Assembly: GCA_937864085.1 (NCBI GenBank)
Contig: CALMIH010000045.1
Location: 1 to 9,026 of the forward strand
Direction of reading: 5' to 3'
Origin: an uncultured Chloroflexota bacterium
Lineage (GTDB): Bacteria > Chloroflexota > Limnocylindria > Limnocylindrales > Limnocylindraceae
Length of the DNA stretch: 9,026 nt
The notes under the pieces were generated by a model. That model did no database searches and was not told where the DNA came from. It saw only the letters and a list, made by a program, of their open reading frames with translations. Both the position numbers and the translations under genes were made by a program. Numbering within the stretch: the first letter of the stretch is position 1; every line of letters starts with the position of its first letter. Below are positions 1-6,751 of the stretch, one piece after another.

Positions 1-18
1 GTTTCAGACTGCGGTGCT

Positions 19-40
19 GTCCCCTGGCGAGCCAGGGGAC
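19..40 (-). other. Perfect 9-bp GC-rich hairpin downstream of map
   Basis: GTCCCCTGG (19-27) and CCAGGGGAC (32-40) form an uninterrupted nine-base stem with a four-base loop. On the minus strand it is followed by AGCACCGCAGTCTGAAAC with no T-run, and the plus strand side has none either, so a textbook intrinsic terminator is not supported. If the 74-102 promoter is used, the stem lies about 25-50 nt into the leader of the next gene, where it could affect message stability or translation. The 1-137 stretch holds no credible protein-coding gene. Confidence 0.5.
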
Positions 41-44
41 GAGT

Positions 45-56
45 GGGGAGAGCCCC
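45..56 (-). other. Small GGGG/CCCC hairpin in the putative leader
   Basis: GGGG (45-48) and CCCC (53-56) can pair around a four-base loop on either strand. It lies about 10-20 nt after the predicted transcription start of the 74-102 promoter, so in the 5' leader of the downstream transcript. Confidence 0.35.
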
Positions 57-73
57 CAAACGCACGAACGCGG

Positions 74-102
74 AGGATAGCAGAGCCCAGCCCCCCTCGC
101 AA
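74..102 (-). promoter_or_regulatory. Sigma-70-type promoter reading away from map
   Basis: On the minus strand, TTGCGA (97-102) serves as the -35 and TATCCT (74-79) as the -10, with an ideal 17-base spacer. TG one base before the -10 (TGCTATCCT) gives an extended -10. Transcription would start near 66-68 and proceed off the low-coordinate edge. By conserved gene order it should drive infA and the following rpmJ-rpsM-rpsK-rpsD-rpoA-rplQ block, but none of these is in the window. Confidence 0.55.
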
Positions 103-116
103 CGAAGCCCCCCTCG
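89..116. repeat. Two exact 11-bp direct repeats around the -35 box
   Basis: AGCCCCCCTCG occurs at 89-99 and again at 106-116 on the plus strand, offset by 17 bp with a six-base gap. The first copy covers part of the promoter spacer and half of the -35 hexamer; the second lies just upstream. A shorter AGCCCCC is at 51-57. On the minus strand these are runs of six G. Confidence 0.6.
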
Positions 117-136
117 TGGGACGGAGCTCCGCCACG
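115..136 (-). other. Hairpin just after the map stop codon
   Basis: On the minus strand CGTGG and CCACG (outer, 5 bp) enclose CGG and CCG (inner, 3 bp) with an AGCT loop and a two-base bulge. It starts two bases after the map stop. No T-run follows; instead comes a run of six G. It could slow or protect the 3' end of the upstream message but does not look like a classical factor-independent terminator. Confidence 0.35.
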
Positions 137-137
137 C

Positions 138-890
138 TCAGGGCCTGGTCAGCAAGAGCGACCCCTCTGGGGTGATCGCGATCGAATCCTCGAAGTGGGC
201 GGCGAGGCTCCCATCAATTGTTACAACGGTCCACTCATCGTCCATCACCCCCACCTCTGGGGAGCCGAGGGTGAGCATCGGCTCGATCGCAAGGCAGTGG
301 CCAGGGGCGAGGGTGAGGCTCTTCCGCCCAGTCCGATAGTTCGGCACCTGGGGGGCCTCATGCATAGCGCGACCGATCCCATGCCCCACATACGGCCGTA
401 CGATGCCGAGTTTCGCGGCGAGCGCCACATCCTCAATCGCCGCTGAAACCTCCTCGATCGTTGCGCCGGGTCGCGCCGCGGCGATGCCAGCGTCGAGCGC
501 CTCCCGCGTCACGCGGAGCAGTCGCGCCGCCTCAGGTGGCGCCTCCCCTACGTAAAAGCTTCGCGCCGCGTCGGCGTGCCAGCCGTCAATGATCGCTCCT
601 GCGTCCACTGAGACGAGCGCCCCGAGCTTGATCTCGCGCTCGCCCGGGATGCCGTGCACCACCTCGTTGTCAATGGAGAGGCAGATCACACTGGGGAAGC
701 CGTGATACCCCTTGAAGTTAGAGCTAGCGCCAGCGGCGAGGATGTGGCGTTCGGCGGCGGCGGCGATCTCTGCCGTGCTCGCCCCCGGCACTGCGAGCTG
801 CTCAACAAGCGCGAGCACCTCCGCAACAACGGCGCCAGCGCGGCGCATCAGCGCCACCTCGGCTGGACTCTTTCGGGTGATGCCGCTCAT
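138..890 (-). CDS. map: Methionine aminopeptidase, type I
   Basis: MetAP removes the initiator methionine from nascent proteins at the tunnel exit after deformylation. The 250-residue product has all five metal ligands in place: D96 (VSVDAGA), D107 (HADAAR), H170 (VGHGIG), E203 (AIEPML) and E234 (HFEDSI). The substrate-contacting histidines H79 (VVHGIPG) and H177 (MHEAP) are also there. There is no N-terminal zinc-finger or SH3-binding extension, so it is the short bacterial type Ia. The ATG at 888-890 is the first possible start, since an in-frame TGA lies just upstream (TGA CAG CAT ATG). The ribosome-binding site is poor (GAGTG), unlike most neighbours, so it may be made less than the ribosomal proteins (inference). 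It is the last gene in the window; the stop TGA is at 138-140. Confidence 0.98.
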   Translation of the reverse strand: MSGITRKSPAEVALMRRAGAVVAEVLALVEQLAVPGASTAEIAAAAERHILAAGASSNFKGYHGFPSVICLSIDNEVVHGIPGEREIKLGALVSVDAGAIIDGWHADAARSFYVGEAPPEAARLLRVTREALDAGIAAARPGATIEEVSAAIEDVALAAKLGIVRPYVGHGIGRAMHEAPQVPNYRTGRKSLTLAPGHCLAIEPMLTLGSPEVGVMDDEWTVVTIDGSLAAHFEDSIAITPEGSLLLTRP

Positions 891-926
891 ATGCTGTCAC
901 TCATTACTGTCACCGCTCGCGCCGCG

Positions 927-1583
927 CTACGAGGTGAAGCCGACCGAGGCGGCGGCAGCGGCGAGGCGCGACTGAATCTCGCGGATCTCGCCGACCCCCT
1001 CCACAACCTGCAGCCGACCTGAGGCACGATAGAGGTCAACAACGTCGTTGAGCGCGGCGAGCTGATTCTCTAGCCGAGCGGCAACCGTTGCCGGCGCGTC
1101 ATCACTCCGCGTGATCAGCACCGCACCGCACGCATCGCAGCGATCCGCAACGGCTGGGGGGCGGTGCGCTAAGTGATATGAGCGACCACAGTCTGGGCAG
1201 ACGCGTCGCCCAGTCAGTCGCGCCGTGAGCGCTGCAACGTCAACGTTCAACAAGACTGCGGAGATTGCGCGGCCACTTGACGAGAAGGCTGTATCGAGCG
1301 ACGCCGCCTGCGCCGGGTTGCGCGGGAAGCCGTCAAGGATCACGCGCTGCGCCGCATCAGGTTTCGCAAGTCGCGCGCTGATCATGCTGATCGTCACCTC
1401 ATCAGGGACGAGCTTCCCTGCGTCAATGAATAACGAAGCGGTGCGACCGAGTTCACTCCCCGCAGCAATCTCCGCGCGGAAGAGGTCGCCGGTGGCCACA
1501 TGAGCGGCGCCAGTGGCGGTGGCGAGTGCCTCCGCCTGCGTCCCCTTCCCTGCGCCTGGGGCGCCGAGAAGGACTAAAATCAC
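927..1583 (-). CDS. adk: Adenylate kinase, zinc-lid type
   Basis: Adenylate kinase catalyses ATP + AMP to 2 ADP in the cytosol. The 218-residue product, of normal long-form length, has the P-loop GAPGAGKGT (7-15, with K13), the AMP-binding TGDLFR (31-36) and the LDGFPR motif (83-88). The lid starts TGRRVCPDCG and carries C129, C132, C149 and C152 as a structural zinc site, followed by RSDDAPATVAARL. Cysteine lids are common in Gram-positives and Chloroflexota, while enteric enzymes lack them. The start codon is GTG (1581-1583) in a GTGA overlap with the secY stop, with GAGGG upstream; the P-loop position matches the family when translation begins here. It ends TAG, 36 nt before map. Confidence 0.98.
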   Translation of the reverse strand: MILVLLGAPGAGKGTQAEALATATGAAHVATGDLFRAEIAAGSELGRTASLFIDAGKLVPDEVTISMISARLAKPDAAQRVILDGFPRNPAQAASLDTAFSSSGRAISAVLLNVDVAALTARLTGRRVCPDCGRSYHLAHRPPAVADRCDACGAVLITRSDDAPATVAARLENQLAALNDVVDLYRASGRLQVVEGVGEIREIQSRLAAAAASVGFTS

Positions 1584-2869
1584 TTGATAAAGCCCTCGTA
1601 GTTTCGCATCAGCATCTGTGCCTCAAGCTGCTTCATCGTCTCAACCACCACGCTCACCGCAATCAGGAGTCCGGTGCCGCCGAGGCTCAAGCCGAGGCCG
1701 CCTAAGTCACCGAAGAGCGCGCCGAGTGCGTATGGGGAGACTGCGACGATGCCGAGGAAGAGTGAGCCGAGCAGTGTGATTCGTGTGACGATCTTGCCCA
1801 GATACTCCTCAGTTGGCTTCCCTGGACGAATTCCTGGGACGTATCCACCATTCTTTCGCAGCTGATCGGCGGTCTCATCCGCCTTAAAGGTGAACGCGGT
1901 GTAGAAGTAGGTGAAGGCCACAGTGAGCAGGAAGTAGAAGGGAACGTAGACGATCTCATTCTGTGGCCCAAGCGTGTTGACGATCCAGGTTGCGCCAGCG
2001 GCAACCCACTCAACCTGCGACGCGGTGAAATAACCGGCGATCTGTGCTGGGAAGAGGAGGATGCTCATTGAGAAGATGATCGGAATCACTCCAGCCTGGT
2101 TCACCTTCAGTGGGAGGAAGGTTCGGCCACCCTGGTAGACGCGATTCCCGCGAACGCGGCTTGCGTACTCCACAGGGATGCGGCGCTGCCCCTCGGTGAT
2201 CAGGATGATTGCCGCAACGGCTGCGGCGCCAACGGCGCCGAAGGCGACGAGCACGGCAAGGTCTGGCGCCGCGAGGAACTCCTGGATCGCACCAGGGACG
2301 CGGCCGATGATGCCGGCGAAGATGATGAAGCTGATGCCGTTACCAATGCCGCGCTCCGTCACAAGCTCACCGATCCACATCAAGAGGAGTGAGCCGGTGG
2401 TAAGGATGACGATCTGGACGAGCGTCTCTGGGCTGGCGAGGTCGAAGGTTGTGGTGAGCACCTGCTGGCTGTTGAGGAGCGCCAAGAAGGCGTAGCTCTG
2501 CAGCGCCGCGAGCGGCACCGTCAGGTAGCGGGTGTACTGGTTGATCTTGTTTCGACCATACTCGCCCTCACGGCTCAACTCGATGAGTCGTGGCACCACG
2601 CCACTCATCAACTGCATGATGATTGAGGCGTTGATGTACGGGTTCAGGCCGAGGCCGACCACGCTGAATCGCGCCAGCCCACCGCCTGAGAAGAGGTCGA
2701 GGAGACCGAAGAGGGCGTTGTCCTCAAAGAAGTTGGCGAGGGCGGCGGGATCCGCACCAGGGACTGGGACGTGGCTGAGCAATCGGAAGACCACGAGCAT
2801 CGCGCCAACGAAGAGGATCTTGCGACGAATGTCTGGCGATCGCACCGCGTTGAGTAGGGTCTCAATCAT
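1580..2869 (-). CDS. secY: Protein translocase subunit SecY
   Basis: SecY is the ten-helix pore of the SecYEG channel that exports unfolded proteins and inserts membrane proteins at the cytoplasmic membrane. The 429-residue product has ten predictable hydrophobic segments, roughly at 18-36, 67-90, 115-134, 150-170, 178-195, 205-225, 260-282, 305-327, 362-382 and 392-410. Diagnostic motifs are RRKILF and HVPVPG near the N-terminus, the plug/TM2 region LFSGGGLARFSVVGLGLNPYI (59-79, the family signature), TERGIGNGIS (171-180), EGQRRIPV in the large cytosolic loop (226-233), KVNQAGVIPIIF, GYVPGIRPG (342-350) and GGTGLLI (397-403). The ATG has AGGAG seven bases upstream. It ends with TGA overlapping the adk start. 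Position after rplO is universal in the spc cluster; co-expression with ribosomal proteins links export capacity to growth. Confidence 0.99.
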   Translation of the reverse strand: MIETLLNAVRSPDIRRKILFVGAMLVVFRLLSHVPVPGADPAALANFFEDNALFGLLDLFSGGGLARFSVVGLGLNPYINASIIMQLMSGVVPRLIELSREGEYGRNKINQYTRYLTVPLAALQSYAFLALLNSQQVLTTTFDLASPETLVQIVILTTGSLLLMWIGELVTERGIGNGISFIIFAGIIGRVPGAIQEFLAAPDLAVLVAFGAVGAAAVAAIILITEGQRRIPVEYASRVRGNRVYQGGRTFLPLKVNQAGVIPIIFSMSILLFPAQIAGYFTASQVEWVAAGATWIVNTLGPQNEIVYVPFYFLLTVAFTYFYTAFTFKADETADQLRKNGGYVPGIRPGKPTEEYLGKIVTRITLLGSLFLGIVAVSPYALGALFGDLGGLGLSLGGTGLLIAVSVVVETMKQLEAQMLMRNYEGFIK

Positions 2870-2923
2870 CGATCGACTCCTCTCTCACTCTCTAGCAAAG
2901 CGCAAACGCGCTTGGTGCGACGC

Positions 2924-3499
2924 TTAGGCGTCCGCTCCGGCGGACGGCTCGCTCGTCTCAGATGCTGACTTCTTCGGAGCACTCTTCTTCTTTGTGACGC
3001 CAACGGCAACCGCGCTCTCCTCTGTTGGAAGCTGGAGTACCTGGGTGCTCCCGCCTGCCGCCTTGATCTTGGTGAGCGCGCTATCGGTGAACGAATCAGC
3101 GAGCACGAAGAGTTTCGCCGAAAGGTTGCCGCCGCCGAGCACCTTGAGTGGCTTGCCGCGGCTCTTCATCAGGCCGGCAGCCTCGAGCACGTCCACATTG
3201 ATGGTGAGTGGCGACTCGCCCTTCAGGCGACCCGCGTCAATCCAGTTCTGGATGCGACCAACGTTGACCACCGCGGACTCCACGCGGAGCACATTGCGGA
3301 AGCCACGAAGCTTCGGGATGCGGATATGAATTGGGGTCTGGCCCCCTTCGAACCAGGCGGGGATGCTGCCACCGCTGCGCGAGGTCTGGCCCTTGGTACC
3401 GTAGCCGGCGGTCTTACCACGACCCGCAGCGATACCGCGGCCAACGCGAATGCGCTTCCGCTTTGATCCAACCGCTGGCTTTAGGTCGTGTAGTTTCAC
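2924..3499 (-). CDS. rplO: 50S ribosomal protein L15, with C-terminal tail
   Basis: L15 is a late-assembly 50S protein that threads its long N-terminal arm into 23S rRNA. The N-terminus [16 protein letters not shown], the glycine/arginine-rich VGRGIAAGRGKTAGYGTKGQ (19-38), FEGGQTPIHIRIPKLRGF (50-67) and the C-terminal LGGGNLSAKLFVLADSFTDSA segment (121-141) are diagnostic. The family is usually about 145-150 residues; this one has 191, with a tail from about residue 160 rich in Lys, Ser, Ala and Glu (KKKSAPKKSASETSEPSAG). The start codon is GTG (3497-3499) in a GTGA overlap with the rpmD stop, with AGAGGG upstream. After its stop there is a 54-nt gap before secY. Confidence 0.97.
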   Translation of the reverse strand: MKLHDLKPAVGSKRKRIRVGRGIAAGRGKTAGYGTKGQTSRSGGSIPAWFEGGQTPIHIRIPKLRGFRNVLRVESAVVNVGRIQNWIDAGRLKGESPLTINVDVLEAAGLMKSRGKPLKVLGGGNLSAKLFVLADSFTDSALTKIKAAGGSTQVLQLPTEESAVAVGVTKKKSAPKKSASETSEPSAGADA

Positions 3500-3774
3500 T
3501 TCGCTACCCTCTTCGCCTTCTTGGCGTGCTTGGCGTGCTTCAACTTCTTAGCGGCAACAAACTTTGCACCCGCCTCGGCCTCGGCGCCCGAAAGCTCCTC
3601 AGCCTCTACAAGGAAGCGTACCTGACGGATCGCTCCGCGCACGGCGGGATTATCTGGAAGGATATTGCTGTGACCAATACGGTCGAGGCCGAGCGCGCGG
3701 ATGGTGCCGCGGTTGCGCGAGACGTGACCTAGTTCACTTCGAACCTGGATGACCTTCAGCAACTTCTCAGCCAT
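3496..3774 (-). CDS. rpmD: 50S ribosomal protein L30, with basic C-terminal tail
   Basis: L30 is a small 50S protein near helix 38 of 23S rRNA. The core [27 protein letters not shown] and [17 protein letters not shown] (residues 5-58) is the complete bacterial L30, which normally ends at about 60 residues. Here the protein runs to 92. The extra 32 residues go from a short acidic stretch (SGAEAEAG) into a very basic lysine-alanine run containing [11 protein letters not shown] chose the ATG at 3772-3774 because MAEKLLKV is family-like and AAGGAGG lies six bases upstream; the longer frame adds [10 protein letters not shown], which lies inside rpsE. The start overlaps the rpsE end by 8 nt (ATGGCTGA), and the stop overlaps the rplO start as GTGA. 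Confidence 0.95.
   Translation of the reverse strand: MAEKLLKVIQVRSELGHVSRNRGTIRALGLDRIGHSNILPDNPAVRGAIRQVRFLVEAEELSGAEAEAGAKFVAAKKLKHAKHAKKAKRVAK
3521..3538 (-). repeat. Two exact 9-bp tandem units in the rpmD tail
   Basis: On the plus strand TTGGCGTGC occurs twice in a row (3521-3529 and 3530-3538). On the coding strand this gives two copies of a nine-base unit encoding the repeated K-H-A in the L30 tail. Being in frame and exact, it looks like a small tandem duplication. Confidence 0.8.
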
Positions 3775-4297
3775 GGTTGGCCTCCTTCTCCTGCTGGCCA
3801 GCAACTCGGATGCGAACGCGCTTTCCGCGCGCTGCAGAGATCTGCGCCGCGGTGCGGAGCTGGCTCAGCGCATCGATTGCGGCGCGCGTTGCGTTGACCG
3901 GGTTGGATGAGCCGTAGACCTTGGAGAGGATGTCGTGGATCCCCGCTGCGGTCACAACGGCACGGATCGCACCACCGGCGATGACGCCGGTTCCTTGCGA
4001 TGCAGGCTTCAACATGACGCGGCTGGCGGTGTGCTCAGCGTGAACTTCGTGCGGGATGGTGGTGCCAAAGAAGGGGACCTTGATCAGGTGCTTCTTCGCG
4101 TCCTCAGTCCCCTTGCGGATTGACTCTGGGACCTCGCCCGCCTTGCCAACGCCAACGCCAACATGGCCCTGGCCGTCACCAACGACGACGAGCGCGGAGA
4201 AGGTGAAGCGGCGACCGCCCTTAACGACCTTCGCCACGCGATTAATCTGCACGACCTTCTCGGTGAGGGTCAGCTTTGACGGATCGATCCTGCTCAT
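3767..4297 (-). CDS. rpsE: 30S ribosomal protein S5
   Basis: S5 acts in translational accuracy and at the mRNA entry tunnel with S3 and S4. The 176-residue product has the N-terminal double-stranded-RNA-binding fold: [21 protein letters not shown] (11-31), [22 protein letters not shown] (36-57), then the segment with [10 protein letters not shown]. The C-terminal domain has [21 protein letters not shown] (102-122) and [20 protein letters not shown] basic end ([12 protein letters not shown]) follows. I chose the ATG at 4295-4297 because of the perfect AAGGAGG eight bases upstream and the family-like start; a longer frame into rplR (to 4432) is rejected. The gene overlaps the rpmD start by 8 nt. 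Confidence 0.97.
   Translation of the reverse strand: MSRIDPSKLTLTEKVVQINRVAKVVKGGRRFTFSALVVVGDGQGHVGVGVGKAGEVPESIRKGTEDAKKHLIKVPFFGTTIPHEVHAEHTASRVMLKPASQGTGVIAGGAIRAVVTAAGIHDILSKVYGSSNPVNATRAAIDALSQLRTAAQISAARGKRVRIRVAGQQEKEANHG
3781..3787 (-). promoter_or_regulatory. Ribosome-binding site that fixes the rpmD start
   Basis: AAGGAGG on the minus strand, six bases before the ATG at 3772-3774 and lying inside the last codons of rpsE (EKEANHG). It shows that rpmD starts within rpsE and not at the upstream in-frame ATG at 3802-3804. Confidence 0.85.
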
Positions 4298-4305
4298 CTC
4301 GGCGC

Positions 4306-4312
4306 CCTCCTT
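4306..4312 (-). promoter_or_regulatory. Ribosome-binding site that fixes the rpsE start
   Basis: AAGGAGG on the minus strand, a full anti-16S match, with an eight-base spacer to the ATG at 4295-4297. It begins inside the rplR TAA stop codon. It decides between this ATG and an upstream in-frame start that would extend S5 by 45 residues of non-family sequence. Confidence 0.85.
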
Positions 4313-4676
4313 AGAACTCGAGCCCGGCAGCCCGGGCAGCGTCTGCGAGCGCCTTGAGGCGCCCGTGATATCGGAATCCGGCGCGATCGAAGACCACCTG
4401 CGCAACGCCGACAGCCTTGGCGCGCTCGCCAATCAGCGTGCCCACGGCGGCAGCTTCCTGCACCTTGGTCAACTTGGCGTCGCCCTTCGCAGCGGTATCT
4501 AGTGTGGAGGCGGCGGCGAGTGTTGCGCCGCGCTGATCGTCGATCACCTGGGCGTAGATGTGATTCAGGCTGCGGAAGATTGCAAGGCGCGGACGCGCGG
4601 CGCTCCCCTCCACCGTCAAGCGAATTGATGTGTGGCGGCGCTTCCGCGCGGCGACACGTGTGGTTGCGCGGCTCAC
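4311..4676 (-). CDS. rplR: 50S ribosomal protein L18
   Basis: L18 binds 5S rRNA with L5 and anchors it in the central protuberance. The 121-residue protein has the arginine-rich N-terminus ([13 protein letters not shown]), [16 protein letters not shown] (28-43) and the C-terminal motif [25 protein letters not shown]. Length is normal. The start codon is GTG (4674-4676) in a GTGA overlap with the rplF stop. The upstream sequence offers only a poor AAGG-type site, which suggests coupling to rplF translation (inference). It ends TTC TAA, and the stop runs directly into the AAGGAGG used by rpsE. Confidence 0.97.
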   Translation of the reverse strand: MSRATTRVAARKRRHTSIRLTVEGSAARPRLAIFRSLNHIYAQVIDDQRGATLAAASTLDTAAKGDAKLTKVQEAAAVGTLIGERAKAVGVAQVVFDRAGFRYHGRLKALADAARAAGLEF

Positions 4677-5221
4677 TTGGCACCAACCTTGCCGGCCTTA
4701 CCGGCCTTACGGCGGATCACTTCGTTGGCGTACTTCACGCCCTTCCCCTTGTACGGTTCAGGCTTGCGCAGCGAACGAATCTCGGCGGCGATCTGACCGA
4801 CGAGCTCCTTGTCGTGACCAAGAACGGAGACCTTCGTCTGGCCGTCCACCTCAAAGGTGATGCCGGCTGGCGGATTAATCTCGATCGGATGGCTGTAGCC
4901 GAGGGCGAGCGTCAACTTGCTGCCAGCCTTCGCGGCACGGTAGCCGACGCCGTTGATCTCCAGCTCCTTGCGGTAGCCGGTTGAGACGCCCTCCACCATG
5001 TTGGCGACGAGGGTGCGGCAGAGGCCGTGCATTGAGCGGTTCGTCTTTGAGTCGCTTGGGCGGCTGAGCTGCAGCGTGTCACCCTCAGCAACGATGGAGA
5101 TCACGCCAGGGAGGGCGCGCGAGAGGGTCCCCTTCGGCCCAGTAACCGTGACCGTGCGACCGTCAATGGTCACCTTGACCCCTGACGGGACGGAGATCGG
5201 CTTGCGTCCAATGCGTGACAT
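4673..5221 (-). CDS. rplF: 50S ribosomal protein L6
   Basis: L6 binds 23S rRNA near the sarcin-ricin loop at the factor-binding side of the 50S subunit. The 182-residue product starts [15 protein letters not shown] and has the duplicated L6 fold: one half with [15 protein letters not shown] (24-38), the other with NGVGYRA (90-96) and LGYSHPIEI. The signature is [11 protein letters not shown] (154-164). The tail [11 protein letters not shown] is a short lysine-glycine repeat. I chose the ATG at 5219-5221 because MSRIGRKPI is the family N-terminus and AGAGGAG lies seven bases before it. A longer reading frame going into rpsH has no family support. The stop overlaps the rplR start as GTGA. Confidence 0.98.
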   Translation of the reverse strand: MSRIGRKPISVPSGVKVTIDGRTVTVTGPKGTLSRALPGVISIVAEGDTLQLSRPSDSKTNRSMHGLCRTLVANMVEGVSTGYRKELEINGVGYRAAKAGSKLTLALGYSHPIEINPPAGITFEVDGQTKVSVLGHDKELVGQIAAEIRSLRKPEPYKGKGVKYANEVIRRKAGKAGKVGAK

Positions 5222-5234
5222 CAGCTTGCTCCTC

Positions 5235-5633
5235 TCACCACACGAAGGCGAGGATCTCGCCACCGAGCTCGGCCTTATGGGCCTGCGCTCCGGTCATGAT
5301 CCCCTTGGATGTGCTCAGGATGACGACACCGAGACCACCGAGCACGCGTGGGATCTCTGTCTTGCCAGCATAGACGCGCAGACCAGGCTTGCTGATGCGC
5401 TTCAGGCCGGAGACGACAGGGACCTTCCCGTCCACGTACTTGAGGGTGATCTTCAGGAAGTTTTCCGGGACGGAGCGGGTCTCCTCCACGCTCGCCACAA
5501 AGCCCTCATCCACGAGGATGCGCGCCATCTGGACCTTCAGCTTGGAGGCAGGGACCAGCACCTCGGCGTGCCGCGCACGCGAGGCGTTGCGGATCCTCGT
5601 CAACATATCGGCAATTGGATCAGTGACGTTCAT
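5235..5633 (-). CDS. rpsH: 30S ribosomal protein S8
   Basis: S8 is a primary binder of the central domain of 16S rRNA (helices 21 and 25) and in Escherichia coli is the translational repressor of the spc operon. The 132-residue protein has [14 protein letters not shown] (4-17), the middle segment [19 protein letters not shown] and the C-terminal signature [10 protein letters not shown] (105-114), ending ILAFVW. Length is normal. The ATG lies four bases after the rpsN stop with only a weak GGTGAG upstream. It ends TGG TGA, and the following GAGGAG serves rplF. Whether S8 feedback operates here is unknown: the E. coli target lies around rplE, and I did not identify a clear S8-binding mimic. Confidence 0.98.
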   Translation of the reverse strand: MNVTDPIADMLTRIRNASRARHAEVLVPASKLKVQMARILVDEGFVASVEETRSVPENFLKITLKYVDGKVPVVSGLKRISKPGLRVYAGKTEIPRVLGGLGVVILSTSKGIMTGAQAHKAELGGEILAFVW

Positions 5634-5637
5634 ATGC

Positions 5638-5823
5638 TCACCAACTCGACTTCGTTACGCCCGGAATCATTCCGACAAGGGCGCGCTCTCGGAAGCAGAT
5701 GCGGCATAGGCCGAACCTGCGAATGAACGCTCGCGGTCGACCGCAGAGCGAGCAGCGATTGTACTTGCGGCTAGAGAACTTTGCTGGAGCTTGTGACTTC
5801 AGGACCATCGACTTCTTCGCCAT
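5638..5823 (-). CDS. rpsN: 30S ribosomal protein S14, zinc-binding (type Z)
   Basis: S14 sits in the 30S head near the tRNA sites and is a late assembly protein. The product is 61 residues, the short form, with C24-x2-C27 and C40-x2-C43 (YNRCSLCGR and GLCRICFRE) as zinc ligands and the typical end [13 protein letters not shown]. This is the zinc-dependent type; the roughly 90-100-residue cysteine-free type used under zinc limitation in some bacteria is absent here. The ATG is preceded by GGGAGG five bases upstream in the short gap after rplE. Its stop is four bases before rpsH. Finding the zinc form inside the spc cluster is normal for Gram-positives and Chloroflexota and helps place the organism away from Proteobacteria. 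Confidence 0.98.
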   Translation of the reverse strand: MAKKSMVLKSQAPAKFSSRKYNRCSLCGRPRAFIRRFGLCRICFRERALVGMIPGVTKSSW

Positions 5824-5834
5824 CTCAACCTCCC

Positions 5835-6377
5835 TTAGTTCGCGAACGGCATGCCGAGCAGGGCGAGGAGTCGCTTTGACTCCTCGTCGCTCTTTGCCGT
5901 CGTGACAATCGTGACCTCAAGACCCCGAAGTCGGTCGATCTTGTCGAATTCAATCTCTGGGAAGGAGAGCTGCTCCTTGAGCCCCAGCGTGTAGTTGCCG
6001 CGACCATCAAATGCCTTCCCGGAGACGCCGCGGAAGTCACGGATGCGTGGGAGTGCAACGCGCGTGAGTCGCTCGAAGAACTCCCACATGCGTGCACCGC
6101 GGAGTGTGACCTTGGCGCCGATCGGGTTCCCCTCACGCACCTTGAAGGTTGCGATGGACTTCTTCGCCTTGGTGACAACAGCGCGTTGGCCAGTAATGAG
6201 GGCGAGGTCGCCAACGGCAGCGTCGATCGCCTTGGCATTGGCAAGCGCTTCGCCGAGGCCGATGTTCACCACGATCTTCTCGAGGCGCGGCACCTGCATG
6301 ACGTTCTTGTAACCGAACTCAGTCTTCAGGGCCGGAACCGCCTCGCTCACGTAGCGCTCCTTCAACGAACCGCTCAC
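5835..6377 (-). CDS. rplE: 50S ribosomal protein L5
   Basis: L5 binds 5S rRNA with L18 and L25-type partners, forms part of the central protuberance and contacts P-site tRNA. The 180-residue protein has the standard start ([17 protein letters not shown]), the signature [13 protein letters not shown] (30-42), [19 protein letters not shown] (61-79), [20 protein letters not shown] (113-132) and the closing [18 protein letters not shown]. Length matches the family. The start codon is GTG at 6375-6377, overlapping the rplX stop as GTGA. The only ribosome-binding-like sequence is a partial AAAGGCGG, so reinitiation by ribosomes finishing rplX is likely (inference). It ends TAA, and 11 nt later rpsN begins. 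Confidence 0.98.
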   Translation of the reverse strand: MSGSLKERYVSEAVPALKTEFGYKNVMQVPRLEKIVVNIGLGEALANAKAIDAAVGDLALITGQRAVVTKAKKSIATFKVREGNPIGAKVTLRGARMWEFFERLTRVALPRIRDFRGVSGKAFDGRGNYTLGLKEQLSFPEIEFDKIDRLRGLEVTIVTTAKSDEESKRLLALLGMPFAN

Positions 6378-6751
6378 TTGGCCACCGCCTTTCGCGGGAA
6401 CTCGGTGGAGCAGCGGCCGCAGAGGCGACGCTTCTCGCCGTCGGCGGCGCGGGTCGACTTAATGCGGACCGGTCGATCGCACTTCGGGCAGACGACCGCC
6501 ACCTTGGCGAGGTCGAACGGAGTGGCGACCTCAAGGATGCCCCCCTTATCAACCGTTGGTGTCTGCGATCCTGCGTTCATCTTCTGGCGTGGCTTCTGGT
6601 GCTTCTTGGCGATGTTGATGCCGGTCACAACGACCTTCCCTGGGGCGACGAGTCGCTCCACGGTGCCGCGCTTCCCTGCGTCCTTACCGCTCAACACGGA
6701 GACCGTGTCGCCGACGCGAATCGCTGTGGTGGTGCCGTATGTCGAACGCAT
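6374..6751 (-). CDS. rplX: 50S ribosomal protein L24, with C-terminal zinc-finger motif
   Basis: L24 initiates 50S assembly on 23S rRNA and lies near the tunnel exit. The KOW/SH3-like core is [21 protein letters not shown] (11-31), followed by the family stretch [13 protein letters not shown] (44-56) and [17 protein letters not shown]. The C-terminal part contains CPKC (C88, C91) and CGRC (C111, C114), a four-cysteine module expected to bind zinc. It is seen in many but not all bacterial L24 proteins. At 125 residues it is slightly longer than the usual 100-110, mostly from an N-terminal leader before the KOW motif and the basic end. The start shares a base with the rplN stop, and GGAGG lies a few bases upstream inside rplN. 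The stop overlaps the rplE start as GTGA. Confidence 0.97.
   Translation of the reverse strand: MRSTYGTTTAIRVGDTVSVLSGKDAGKRGTVERLVAPGKVVVTGINIAKKHQKPRQKMNAGSQTPTVDKGGILEVATPFDLAKVAVVCPKCDRPVRIKSTRAADGEKRRLCGRCSTEFPRKAVAK

Noticed and set aside
19..40. Classical intrinsic terminator
   Set aside because: The stem is strong but no T-run follows on either strand, so it is listed only as a hairpin.
1..73. A tRNA, tmRNA, SRP RNA or RNase P RNA fragment
   Set aside because: The GC stems and the GTCTGAAAC stretch drew attention, but no T-arm, CCA end, SRP core loop or RNase P conserved block is visible.
43..446. Plus-strand frames starting in the map-downstream spacer
   Set aside because: Most of their length is antisense to map, and the translations have no recognisable features or ribosome-binding site.
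4298..4432. 45-residue N-terminal extension of S5
   Set aside because: It overlaps rplR, has no S5 similarity, and a perfect ribosome-binding site marks the internal ATG at 4295-4297.
5222..5263. 14-residue N-terminal extension of L6
   Set aside because: It lies in the end of rps[10 protein letters not shown] is the conserved L6 start and has its own AGAGGAG.
4998..5726. 242-codon plus-strand frame opposite rplF, rpsH and rpsN
   Set aside because: It spans three conserved minus-strand genes and shows no family motif; a shadow frame.
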